A program made the translations under genes and the position numbers. From Chrysochromulina parva (lineage: Eukaryota; Haptophyta; Prymnesiales; Chrysochromulinaceae), in contig PJAB01001915.1 of the NCBI GenBank assembly GCA_002887195.1, positions 1 to 11,506 on the forward strand: 11,506 bases of DNA. Reading direction: 5' to 3'. The notes below the pieces were generated by a model. The model was not told the origin of the DNA and did not search any database. It saw only the letters and a list, made by a program, of their open reading frames with translations. Every line of letters starts with the position of its first letter. Position 1 is the first letter of the stretch. Below, piece after piece: positions 1-6,853 of the stretch.

Positions 1-147
1 GCTCACCCTTCCCCCCCCCGCCCCCCTTGGGGGCCTCATCCCCTCTCGACTCGCGCCGTACCGGCTGCTCCGCTGAGCGTGACCCGCGACACGCGAAGGG
101 AAGGGACGCGCGCGCCGCTCAGAAAAAGAAAGTTGGTCCTCTGCGAC
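1..147. other. C-rich 3' flank of the DHHC gene
   Basis: Non-coding flank downstream of the minus-strand DHHC gene, or the edge of a neighbour outside the window. It opens with C runs at 6-8, 11-19 and 21-26, followed by a G run at 29-33. On the minus strand the C runs become G runs in the sense orientation of the DHHC transcript, about 120-140 nt past its stop codon. I see no coding region or RNA gene here. Confidence 0.5.
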
Positions 148-1209
148 TCAATGACTGACGACGAAACGCTGCGCTCCTCGCCCGGCCGACTCGAGCGCCC
201 CAGCCGCGAGCGGCAGCATCAGCAGCAGGACTGTCACGACGGCAGCGGCGCCAATCCAGGACCTCGAGCTGCCCACCCCAGGACCAAGCGCTCGCCTCTC
301 GGGCAGCGATGGGAGCAGCAGGATGCGCGCGCAGTGGATACGCGTGCTACTCGCCGCGGGACGGCCCCAGAGCAGCTTCCACTTATCTGTCTCTGGCTCG
401 CCGCGTCCAAGCACCAGGTCCCTCAGCGTGCGTACGCCACGCGCACGCCAGCGGCGCGCGAATTGGATGGTGGTGAGTCCATTGGCGAGGAGCAGCGCGT
501 GCACGAGGCCGAGCAGCCCGAGGCTGACGGAGAGCGCGAGAGCCGGCAGCAGCAGCAACGAGCGAGAGCCCATCGCCATGCAAGCGGCCACGTCGGGCGG
601 CGGCGTGCGTATGAGGCCGAGACGAGGGATGTTGCACTGGCGCAGCACGCAGTCGGCAAAGGGCGGCCACGCGAGCGCGGACGCGTATGTGCACCCGAGC
701 CAGCAGTGCAGTACGAAGAGCAAAAAGAAGCGCAAATTGTTCGCGCCGATGCACCCCCCAGTAAAGGGGCAGTGGTGGTCCAGGTGCATCACGTGGCGCT
801 CGCAGATGCTGCAGCGGCGTATCGGCGTGTCGGAATGATGCGGCGGCGTGCCGGCCTCGCAGCTCTCGCCCTCGTCAATGCGCACAAAGCCAGGGTCGAC
901 GGCAGCACACATACCGTAGTTCCAGACCGAGTTGATCCAGAGCGCCGAAATGCCCACGATGTGTACGTACCAGGCTGGCGAGAAAGCCTCGGTCGAATAT
1001 GGCAATACCGACGCCCAGAATGCGTAATACGCCCACACGCATAAGCACGTAACCATGGCGAGTAATACCGGCCGCTGCCATGCCGCGAGGAGACGGCCGC
1101 AGCGATTTAGCACGGACGCCGGACAGAAGAGGCGCGCAAGGTCGATGGTCATGGGCAGCGCCGTGCATCCGACGAAAAGGCACATCCAGTAGACGAGGTC
1201 GATCGCCAT
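148..1209 (-). CDS. DHHC-type protein S-acyltransferase (palmitoyltransferase)
   Basis: Predicted membrane enzyme of 353 aa that transfers fatty acyl chains to cysteines of target proteins. Seen: hydrophobic segments near residues 1-20, 47-68, 80-98, 158-180, 217-243 and 318-338. A DPG motif lies at 105-107, the DHHC tetrad at 144-147 followed by PF, a CIGANN stretch at 153-158, and a TTIQ variant of the TTxE motif at 246-249. Known for the family: the DHHC cysteine forms the acyl-enzyme intermediate, and flanking Cys/His residues bind two zinc ions. Odd: the cysteine-rich domain is degenerate. C133 and C136 are present, but the expected next cysteine is H139 (CxxCxxHV), and the upstream CxxC pair of typical members is missing, with only a lone C117. 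TTxE has Q in place of E. The start is the first ATG. It is the leftmost of three tandem minus-strand genes, 297 nt downstream of eIF4E. Membership in the family is firm; substrates are unknown. Confidence 0.92.
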   Translation of the reverse strand: MAIDLVYWMCLFVGCTALPMTIDLARLFCPASVLNRCGRLLAAWQRPVLLAMVTCLCVWAYYAFWASVLPYSTEAFSPAWYVHIVGISALWINSVWNYGMCAAVDPGFVRIDEGESCEAGTPPHHSDTPIRRCSICERHVMHLDHHCPFTGGCIGANNLRFFLLFVLHCWLGCTYASALAWPPFADCVLRQCNIPRLGLIRTPPPDVAACMAMGSRSLLLLPALALSVSLGLLGLVHALLLANGLTTIQFARRWRARGVRTLRDLVLGRGEPETDKWKLLWGRPAASSTRIHCARILLLPSLPERRALGPGVGSSRSWIGAAAVVTVLLLMLPLAAGALESAGRGAQRFVVSH

Positions 1210-1506
1210 GGATGCGACCCGGTGCTGTGCACCCCTGCAGACGACCTAAATGCGGTTTGTGTTCACACCGTACACGGGAGTCTTTACTCATTCACAACCC
1301 ACCAACACGCACGACACATAAACAGCCACGTTCACACACGCTGTGTGGGGGGACTTACCGGTACACAAATCGGCGAACGGCCGACCGCCGTCATGGGCTC
1401 CAACATTTCTGAATGTTGTGTATTTTGACTACGTGAGCTCGCCTCAATCGACGCTTGGGCCACTCACTGACAACTCACCTACACAGACATCGCGACGTCG
1501 ATCCTA
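1210..1506. other. Intergenic region between eIF4E and DHHC genes
   Basis: 297 nt between two tandem minus-strand genes, so it should hold the eIF4E 3' end and the DHHC promoter and leader. The plus strand is CA-rich around 1289-1340, meaning GT-rich in the sense of the DHHC gene. A perfect 7-bp hairpin lies at 1401-1418. Short open frames on the plus strand here look random, with no recognisable protein. Confidence 0.5.
1401..1418. repeat. Perfect short inverted repeat
   Basis: CAACATT (1401-1407) and AATGTTG (1412-1418) are exact reverse complements around a TCTG loop. The hairpin lies about 90 nt past the eIF4E stop codon. No function can be assigned; such short palindromes also arise by chance. 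Confidence 0.45.
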
Positions 1507-2214
1507 TTACGGTCCCTCGCCCGCGGACTGCAATGGAACGAGGGGTGGGCGCGGCACGTCGGACCGCGATTCCGTATACAAAGGGGCCCAAATTTCTTCA
1601 GCGACTGCCAGCCGACGGCCCGATGGACTTTGAACCACGCTGTGCTGCCTCTTGCGATCGGCGTGTGCCGTGTACGTCCACGTCATGTCGGGCAGCAAAA
1701 CAGAGCACAGCCGGCGAAGGTGGCCCGCCACCTCATGCTGCGCGGCCGCATCCGCGGCGGTGCGCGTCCAAACGCCCAGGCGCGCACCCGTCTTGCGTAT
1801 TGCGAGCTCGGCACCACAAATCTCGAGCACATCTGAAGCCAGCTGCTCGCCAATCAACGCAAGCACGAGTGCCTGCCATGTCGCATCGACAACTTCTCCA
1901 CCAACGTGCGCACGCTCGAGAGTCAGTGACCACGCACCACCACTCGGCCACGCCTCCCAGCTGGGCTGTAGGCCCTCGCGAAAAAAGTAGGTCGTCGTGC
2001 CGACGTGCCACCTGGATGGTGGAGCGAGCTGGGCCCACAGCGCCCAGAAATCCTCGACGAAGGCAAACGGCGGGAGCATGTGCCGCCCATTTTTCCAGCT
2101 CGCACTGGATGTCGAAACCTTGCATGGAGATGAGGACGAGGGCGTACACACAGATACTCCGCAGACGGAAAACTCCCACGGACGATGCAACAAGTGCTTC
2201 TTGGCATCATACAT
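1507..2214 (-). CDS. eIF4E-family mRNA cap-binding protein
   Basis: 235-aa cytoplasmic translation factor that binds the 5' cap of mRNA and recruits eIF4G. Seen, aligned with human eIF4E from memory: W13 (W43), W40 (W56), the VEDFW block ending at W57 (W73), W86-E87 (W102-E103), R140 (R157), R145 (K162) and W149 (W166). Both cap-stacking tryptophans, the glutamate and the phosphate-binding basic residues are therefore kept, as is the dorsal eIF4G/4E-BP contact VxxxW. Tryptophan at both the W43 and W56 positions suggests a class I type protein. The N-terminus is very short, about 7 residues before the first conserved block. The frame stays open to 2277, but only from a TTG, so the ATG at 2214 is chosen. 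Odd: the stretch between W13 and W40 is 14 residues longer than in human, with a Ser/Cys-rich insert that may be a 39-nt intron (2119-2157). The C-terminal tail of about 40 residues is unconserved. It lies 165 nt downstream of the PXK-like gene. Confidence 0.9.
   Translation of the reverse strand: MYDAKKHLLHRPWEFSVCGVSVCTPSSSSPCKVSTSSASWKNGRHMLPPFAFVEDFWALWAQLAPPSRWHVGTTTYFFREGLQPSWEAWPSGGAWSLTLERAHVGGEVVDATWQALVLALIGEQLASDVLEICGAELAIRKTGARLGVWTRTAADAAAQHEVAGHLRRLCSVLLPDMTWTYTAHADRKRQHSVVQSPSGRRLAVAEEIWAPLYTESRSDVPRPPLVPLQSAGEGP
2119..2157 (-). other. Possible 39-nt in-frame micro-intron in eIF4E
   Basis: On the minus strand this segment starts GTATCT and ends CAAG, is 39 nt long (13 codons) and contains no stop codon. 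Removing it leaves the frame intact and brings the spacing of W13 to W40 from 27 residues to 14, against 13 in human eIF4E. The alternative is a retained low-complexity loop insertion, which several protist eIF4Es have. The AAG acceptor is weak, so this is inference only. Confidence 0.35.
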
Positions 2215-2379
2215 GAGCTGAGACGAAGGCCTTTCTGCAAAATGTGCTCGACTTTCTTGTTGAAATACCCGCGTCAACCGAAATGAGAATTGGCAAGGGG
2301 CTGGGAGAATAGGCTGTTATACATGTGCATTGTACTCGGCCGATTCCGGATCGCTCTGAAGTAAGATCGCCACAGGAGA

Positions 2380-3459
2380 TCATATCGGATCACCCCGTGC
2401 ACTCGAAAGGTGCCGCACGTGCTCAAGAGCCACCTCGCTCAACGGCTCGCGCGCAGCGCCCCGCGCCCCGCCGATAACCTCGGCATGGGCAAAGAGGGGC
2501 AGCTCGAGCACCTCTTCGAGCGTGCGCGGCGGCCGCTTCTCCTTGCGCGCAGGCGTACGCAGCATCTCGTCGAGTGTGTCGCGGACAGCACGCGGGCAGC
2601 TGGGCGGGAAGACGGCGGGAATTCCATCAAGCTCGAAGCCGCAGGCCATCTCGTACAGGCAGAGCGCGAGCGCGGCGGCCGCCGGCTCGAGCGTGCGCGC
2701 CAGATCGTTGGCGAACTCCGCCAGGTGCGACGGCAGTCCCAGCAGACCTTGTTCCCACTCAGCCAATAACGGCCGTTCGCCTCGCAAGAAGATGTTGCCG
2801 CAGTGCACGTGCAGGCACGCACGAGCACCGAGCGGCCGGAGCACGAGCAGCCCGTCGATGAGCGCCCGCCCGATGGAAGCGCATTTGCTCTCCGAGAGCG
2901 GCGAACCCACGCGATCATACTTGGAGTGCACCAACGACTCCGGGCTCACACCGTGAATTACGTCGCGCAGCGAGCCCGCGGCGCACCACTCCCGCACGAC
3001 TATGAGCCGATCATCGCGCGGGAGGTCGACAGTCAGAATGGGCAGCAGCAGGGGATTCGACGTGCTCAGCTCGAGAGCGCGCAGCAGGTGGTGGCGCTCG
3101 TGAATGGGCACCGAGCAAACCGTGACAGACGCGACTACAAGCTGAGGCTGCGAGCCAGCCAGCCATCTCCACCAGCTGCTACCTGGTGGACTGCCGCCGC
3201 TCGAGTCCGCGTAGTCGAGGCCACTCGCACTGGCGCTGCGCCTGCGCGTCAGCCAGCAAAATGACTTCTGCTGACGCAAGCCGACCTGCCCGATTGCCTT
3301 GGAGAACTCAAACGAGCCAGAGGAGCGGCACCACATTGCCGCGTACAGGGTTGGTGAGAGCTCGCCGCTTGCGACCACGTCATCATCCGCAGCGCTGAGG
3401 CGCACGGACTCCTCGAGCGAGCCGCCTTTGGAGCCGCAGCAGCAGCAAAGTGAGGACAT
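2380..3459 (-). CDS. PXK-like pseudokinase with N-terminal cysteine cluster
   Basis: 359-aa protein whose kinase-like domain (roughly residues 100-325) resembles the PX-domain kinase-like protein PXK and Slob. Seen: a GSLRD block at 162-166, HVHCGNIF at 217-224 where active kinases have HRDxxxxN, LLGLPS at 239-244 just after the DFG position (here AEW), LYEM near 268, and ELPLF at 319-323. Known: PXK-type proteins have LLGLPS and a closing LPLF helix and act as scaffolds in endosomal or channel trafficking. With no HRD aspartate and no DFG, catalysis is unlikely. No PX domain precedes the kinase fold. The protein starts MSSLCCCCGS, and such a cysteine cluster is a common palmitoylation site. 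The frame is open to 3870, but only from TTG, and that part is low-complexity and overlaps the divergent gene, so ATG 3459 is preferred. It lies head-to-head with the EF-hand gene. Confidence 0.75.
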   Translation of the reverse strand: MSSLCCCCGSKGGSLEESVRLSAADDDVVASGELSPTLYAAMWCRSSGSFEFSKAIGQVGLRQQKSFCWLTRRRSASASGLDYADSSGGSPPGSSWWRWLAGSQPQLVVASVTVCSVPIHERHHLLRALELSTSNPLLLPILTVDLPRDDRLIVVREWCAAGSLRDVIHGVSPESLVHSKYDRVGSPLSESKCASIGRALIDGLLVLRPLGARACLHVHCGNIFLRGERPLLAEWEQGLLGLPSHLAEFANDLARTLEPAAAALALCLYEMACGFELDGIPAVFPPSCPRAVRDTLDEMLRTPARKEKRPPRTLEEVLELPLFAHAEVIGGARGAAREPLSEVALEHVRHLSSARGDPI

Positions 3460-3752
3460 GTGATATCCCACGAACGGAGAGTGAGTGCCGAAAGGAGATG
3501 CCGAATTTGGCACAAACTTGCATACGAGACTGCGCAATTCGGGGGAGAGGGGGGCAGGGTGGGGGGCGTTGGGGCGTAGGATGTTCGGGAGAGGAAACCG
3601 ATTAAAAGAACAATCTGGAAGTTCTGTGTGGTCCAAAAATCGACTTGCACCTCTTCTGGCTTCCTTCGGGGAGCTTGGAGACGAACGAAAGGGTCGACAC
3701 GAGGTCGCGCCCTCATTGATTGGTGGATTTGGAGCGGCAGCCGCTGGGCGCG
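3460..3752. promoter_or_regulatory. Divergent intergenic region with G-rich tract
   Basis: 293 nt between the head-to-head PXK-like and EF-hand genes, so it presumably carries both promoters. Seen: a strong G-run cluster at 3541-3574, an AT-rich TTAAAAG-type patch around 3602-3609, and an inverted CCAAT pentamer (ATTGG) at 3719-3723, 29 nt before the EF-hand ATG. The element assignments are inference; no transcription start can be read from sequence alone. Confidence 0.5.
3541..3574 (+). other. G-quadruplex-type G-run cluster
   Basis: Five G runs of 5, 6, 3, 6 and 4 bases at 3541-3545, 3549-3554, 3557-3559, 3561-3566 and 3571-3574 are separated by loops of 3, 2, 1 and 4 bases. This satisfies the usual G3+N1-7 quadruplex pattern with a spare run. 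It lies in the shared upstream region of two divergent genes. Confidence 0.7.
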
Positions 3753-5504
3753 ATGCAGCTGGGACGCGTGGACACATACAAGAACCTTGCCCCGTACGGT
3801 GGCGATCGCCATGCCAAGGGGCCGACGTCTTTCCAAAAGGGGCCGACGTCTTCGCATCCTGATGATTCAACCACGGCCATGCGTGTGGCGCTGCAGAAAA
3901 TGGATAAGCGGCTTGAGAAGATGAATGACGCGCTCGAGGCCAAGGCCGACTTTTACGAGGACATAAAGCATGGCATGCAGGAGATGAAGGAAGAGCTGCA
4001 GCAGATCGAGGTGCTTGCGGGGCAGAGGAAAGCGAAGGAGAACGTGGCGCGCATCTCCTCGGCTGTGCTAAACCTGACTGACACCTTCGATTCGCTCGAC
4101 CGCAACGAGTCGGGCTCCATCGACGTCACCGAGCTAAGGCGAGGCTTGCACACCCTCGGGATGGATAGTCACTCGGCACAGGCGTCCGCTATCATCGAAA
4201 GGTACACGAGAGACCAGACGATCGACATCAAGGTGTTCACGACGCTGGTGAAAGACATCCACATGCTCCTCACCTTTGACCGCGACGGCTCGGGCACCCT
4301 CGATGTCGACGAGCTCAAGGAGGCGCTAGTGCAGCTCGGCATGAATGTGTCGGACCGCAACGTGGCCAAGATTGCGCGCGCGTGGGACGCAGACGGCTCG
4401 GGAAAGCTTGACCTGCTCGAGTTCACCGACCTGGTGCGCACGCTGCAAACCTTCATGAAGTACGATAAGGACGGCAGCGGAGATATCGATCTAGAAGAGA
4501 TACGGCCAGCCCTCCGTAGGCTCGGGATCCCGGCGGAAACGAAGATGACCAACGCCATCCTGAATTGGTATGACAACGACGAGTCAGGCAAAATCGAGCT
4601 GCACGAGTTCGCGGTGCTCGTGCGCGACGCGAGCGTGTTTGCTTCGTACGATAAGGACCACTCTGGCGCGCTCGACATTCATGAGCTGCGTCCCGCGCTC
4701 GCGAAGCTCGGGCTGGCGGCCAGCGAAGACGAAGTTCGTCAGATCATCAAAGCGTGGGACGACAACGGCAATGGCACCATCAACCTGCTCGAGTTCGCGG
4801 AGATCGTCCGCGACCTGCAGGTCTTCGAGCAGTTCGATCTCGACCGGAGCGGCTCCATCACTGCCGCCGAGCTACGCGTCGCCCTAGGCAAGCTCGGCAA
4901 GAATGTGTCGCACCATGGCGCGCAGGATCTGCTCAATCAGTATGACCTGGACTCGAGCGGCACGATCGAATTCTCTGAGTTCCGAAAGCTGGCCGAGGAC
5001 CTGCCCTCGCTCGTCGAGCGCAAGCCCGACTCGTTCTTCCGCGAGCACGGGCAGGAGCGCGCGTACGTACACTGGGAGGATGTGCTCGACGAGGACATGC
5101 ACATCGACCTCGATCAGAGTTTCGTTAAGGGCGCCAAGAGCATGAAGAAGAGGAGCGGGCAGAGTGTCGGCGCGTTGAAGATGCAATCCGGCTCCGTGCT
5201 CGGCGCCGCCAGCACAGCGCCCGCGTCCGTGCTCGGCGGGGCCAGCATTCTCAGCGGCGCCAGCGTGCTAGGCGGCGGGGGGGTTGCAGGCCCGGAGGTA
5301 GGGTCCGCCGTGAAACGTGATGCCGTCGCCGCAGCGTTGCGAACAGCGACGTCGCCAAGCAACGCCTTCGACAGCCGCTTGTTCAGCGCCCGCCCCGGAT
5401 CGCTTGCCAAGCGAGATTCGCTTCGTGACGTGCGACCGACGCGATTGCTCAACAGCACGGCCGAGCCGACGCTACACATAAGCAAGAAGATTATGATGGA
5501 TTGA
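3753..5504 (+). CDS. Protein with ten tandem EF-hands, N-terminal coiled coil
   Basis: 583-aa calcium-binding protein of unknown specific role. Seen: a charged helical, probably coiled-coil stretch at about residues 43-95, then EF-hand loops starting at 116, 176, 212, 238, 274, 300, 336, 362 and 398, each with a D-x-D/N-x-S/N-G-x-hydrophobic-x-x-x-E pattern. A tenth, degenerate hand sits at about 152-161, lacking the glycine and about two residues. Loop starts alternate 36 and 26 residues apart, giving a 62-residue pair period. The C-terminal third is low complexity, with ASVLGG-type repeats around 481-513 and a basic tail. Known: paired EF-hands bind Ca2+ in calmodulin-like sensors and buffers; calmodulin spacing is about 36/37. 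The 26-residue linkers imply that the exit helix of one pair runs straight into the entry helix of the next. The frame is open from a TTG at 3720, but the first ATG is 3753. The N-terminus contains a duplicated KGPTS peptide. Confidence 0.92.
   Translation: MQLGRVDTYKNLAPYGGDRHAKGPTSFQKGPTSSHPDDSTTAMRVALQKMDKRLEKMNDALEAKADFYEDIKHGMQEMKEELQQIEVLAGQRKAKENVARISSAVLNLTDTFDSLDRNESGSIDVTELRRGLHTLGMDSHSAQASAIIERYTRDQTIDIKVFTTLVKDIHMLLTFDRDGSGTLDVDELKEALVQLGMNVSDRNVAKIARAWDADGSGKLDLLEFTDLVRTLQTFMKYDKDGSGDIDLEEIRPALRRLGIPAETKMTNAILNWYDNDESGKIELHEFAVLVRDASVFASYDKDHSGALDIHELRPALAKLGLAASEDEVRQIIKAWDDNGNGTINLLEFAEIVRDLQVFEQFDLDRSGSITAAELRVALGKLGKNVSHHGAQDLLNQYDLDSSGTIEFSEFRKLAEDLPSLVERKPDSFFREHGQERAYVHWEDVLDEDMHIDLDQSFVKGAKSMKKRSGQSVGALKMQSGSVLGAASTAPASVLGGASILSGASVLGGGGVAGPEVGSAVKRDAVAAALRTATSPSNAFDSRLFSARPGSLAKRDSLRDVRPTRLLNSTAEPTLHISKKIMMD
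3816..3852 (+). repeat. Tandem duplication in EF-hand gene 5' end
   Basis: A 16-bp identical sequence occurs at 3816-3831 and 3837-3852 with a 21-bp period, so the frame is kept and the peptide KGPTS is repeated with a 7-residue spacing near residues 22-33. It looks like a recent small in-frame duplication, or two copies of a short linear motif. Confidence 0.75.
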
Positions 5505-5798
5505 GGTGATCTGGAGGTGCATGCGGCTCACAATATGATGGCTCGTTCTCACGCTCAACGTTATGGCTGGCCTCATCATGATACTTATTATGTCAGCGTT
5601 ACTGTACGCGTTCTGCGGCGGTCCGGTGACACGCGCCTTGGTGTACATGTATACGGAATACGAATCGTGAATACCGCGGAGGGTCGCTCTCGAGCATGTG
5701 AGAGCGAGACAGGCTCGCTTTTCCCCTTTTACAAGTATTGGGGCCGAAAAGTCACTGTCAATTCACACCCTTGCAATCTTTCGCCGATTACCGGGAAC
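5505..5798. other. Intergenic region, EF-hand to filamin-repeat gene
   Basis: 294 nt between two plus-strand genes, visibly more AT-rich than the coding regions. The downstream reading frame stays open through here from a GTG at 5517, with ATGs at 5535 and 5538, but its translation looks unlike the downstream protein. I treat it as 3' UTR, promoter and 5' UTR. No RNA gene or repeat was recognised. Confidence 0.5.
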
Positions 5799-6674
5799 AT
5801 GAAGATGCCTGATCGGAGAGGTGAAGGCCCATCACCTCTCGTGCCGAAGTCCCGGCGGACCGAGGTCCCAACGCCCAACTTGCCCGCCATGATGCTTGAG
5901 AGCGCCCAGCGCTTCACCGAAGATCTTGTGAAATCGGTTCGCTCCCTCGTGCGCCAAGACGGTGAGGCCTCATCGCCTCCCACGGTTCCGAGCGGCAGCA
6001 CTTCTAGTATTGCAGCGTGGGAGGATACAGAAAATGAGGCGTTCGACACAACAGGCGCATCGGGACTGGCAGTGACTGGTGACGATGGTGAAAGTGCAGC
6101 AGAGCGCGCTGCCGCCGCCGTGGTCGAGGAGGAGCCACCCGCGTTGCCCTCTGCTTCGTGGACCCTCTCTGGCGATGGGCTGCAGAGCGCGGTGGTAGGC
6201 CAGTTGTCCAGCTTCGTCATCGAGAGCTTCGACGCGACGGGCGCTCGCCGGCAGCAGGGCGGCGACAAATTCAAGGTCTCGCTCACCGGTGCAGCCGAAG
6301 TACGGACACGCGTCTTCGATGAGGGTGACGGTCGGTATACGTGCGAGTTCCGGTGCCCGTCATCAGGCAAGTACTGGCTCGCGGTGAAAGCGCACAGCAC
6401 ACACCTGCCAGGTAGCCCCTTCTTGCTGGACGTCAAGGCCCTCTCGCTCAAGGAGTACAAGGAGCACCGCGCCAAGGAGGTTGTCGTCCTCAAAGAGAAG
6501 CGGAAGCAAAAGGAGCGCGAACGGGGAGCGAGGAGGGACGACAAGGAACGTCCGCCGTCGCCACGGATCAACGCGGCCGAGCAGCTCGCAAAGGCGTATG
6601 AGCTCGCATTGCAGATAGCCCGGGGCGGCGCGAAGAGTCGCCCTCAGGATCAGCTCGAGTGCGCCCCGGATTGA
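5799..6674 (+). CDS. Single filamin/ABP280-repeat protein
   Basis: 291-aa protein with one immunoglobulin-like filamin repeat at about residues 118-214. Seen in the repeat: the opening GDGL, the central IESFDATGARRQQGGDKF block, DEGDGRYTCEF, and the closing HLPGSPFLLDV, all hallmark positions of filamin/ABP280 repeats. The N-terminal 117 residues are acidic, Ser/Ala-rich and probably disordered. After the repeat comes a highly charged Lys/Arg/Glu helical segment (about 222-255) and a short second helix (about 259-275). Known: filamin repeats mediate protein-protein contacts in actin cross-linkers and in TRIM-type ligases. Here there is no calponin-homology actin-binding domain and only one repeat, so an adaptor role is inferred. 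The start is uncertain: ATGs at 5535 and 5538 are also in frame, and an ATG at 5805 follows two codons after the chosen one. It follows the EF-hand gene on the same strand. Confidence 0.8.
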   Translation: MKMPDRRGEGPSPLVPKSRRTEVPTPNLPAMMLESAQRFTEDLVKSVRSLVRQDGEASSPPTVPSGSTSSIAAWEDTENEAFDTTGASGLAVTGDDGESAAERAAAAVVEEEPPALPSASWTLSGDGLQSAVVGQLSSFVIESFDATGARRQQGGDKFKVSLTGAAEVRTRVFDEGDGRYTCEFRCPSSGKYWLAVKAHSTHLPGSPFLLDVKALSLKEYKEHRAKEVVVLKEKRKQKERERGARRDDKERPPSPRINAAEQLAKAYELALQIARGGAKSRPQDQLECAPD

Positions 6675-6781
6675 TCGAGCTCGAGGGCCAGCAACGAAGA
6701 TCGCGCAGGGACGCGTTTCCGGCGCACTGAGAAAGTGCAGACCTGAGCAGACCCGACTCATGACATCTACATGTTAGGATA

Positions 6782-6811
6782 CAACCCTTCAGATATCAAC
6801 CCTTCAGATAT
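6782..6811 (+). repeat. 15-bp perfect tandem repeat, two copies
   Basis: CAACCCTTCAGATAT occurs at 6782-6796 and again at 6797-6811, directly adjacent and identical. A further partial AGATAT follows at 6812-6817. The repeat runs directly into the hairpin described next. Confidence 0.9.
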
Positions 6812-6813
6812 AG

Positions 6814-6853
6814 ATATAACCGACAGTACCGGGTACCGTACGGTCGGTTATAT
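6814..6853. repeat. Inverted repeat with 16-bp arms
   Basis: The left arm at 6814-6829 (ATATAACCGACAGTAC) pairs with the right arm at 6838-6853 with one mismatch, around an 8-nt spacer (CGGGTACC). The first 11 outer bases are a perfect match. It could be a protein-binding palindrome or a DNA/RNA hairpin upstream of the FSH1-like gene, or the remains of a small inverted-repeat element. It does not look like a bacterial-style terminator. Confidence 0.85.

Noticed and set aside
79..1044. A 321-aa open frame antisense to the DHHC gene
   Set aside because: It starts from GTG, its translation is a low-complexity run of Arg, Ala, Gln and Glu, and the opposite strand encodes a clear DHHC protein. 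It is a GC-rich shadow frame.
2105..2157. A 53-nt alternative intron in eIF4E ending at CCAG
   Set aside because: The better acceptor would give a length not divisible by three and break the frame before the conserved W40.
2215..2277. A longer eIF4E N-terminus starting at 2277
   Set aside because: The codon at 2277 is TTG; the ATG at 2214 leaves all conserved eIF4E residues intact.
3720..3752. Start of the EF-hand protein at 3720
   Set aside because: That codon is TTG. The first in-frame ATG is at 3753 and all domains lie downstream.
3460..3870. A 137-residue N-terminal extension of the PXK-like protein
   Set aside because: It begins only at a TTG, is Pro/Ser/Ala-rich with no conserved content, and overlaps the coding start of the divergent EF-hand gene. 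The ATG at 3459 is better.
5517..5798. Extension of the filamin-repeat protein to 5517
   Set aside because: It begins with GTG only 12 nt after the previous stop, and the added sequence looks like translated non-coding DNA. The in-frame ATGs at 5535 and 5538 cannot be fully excluded.
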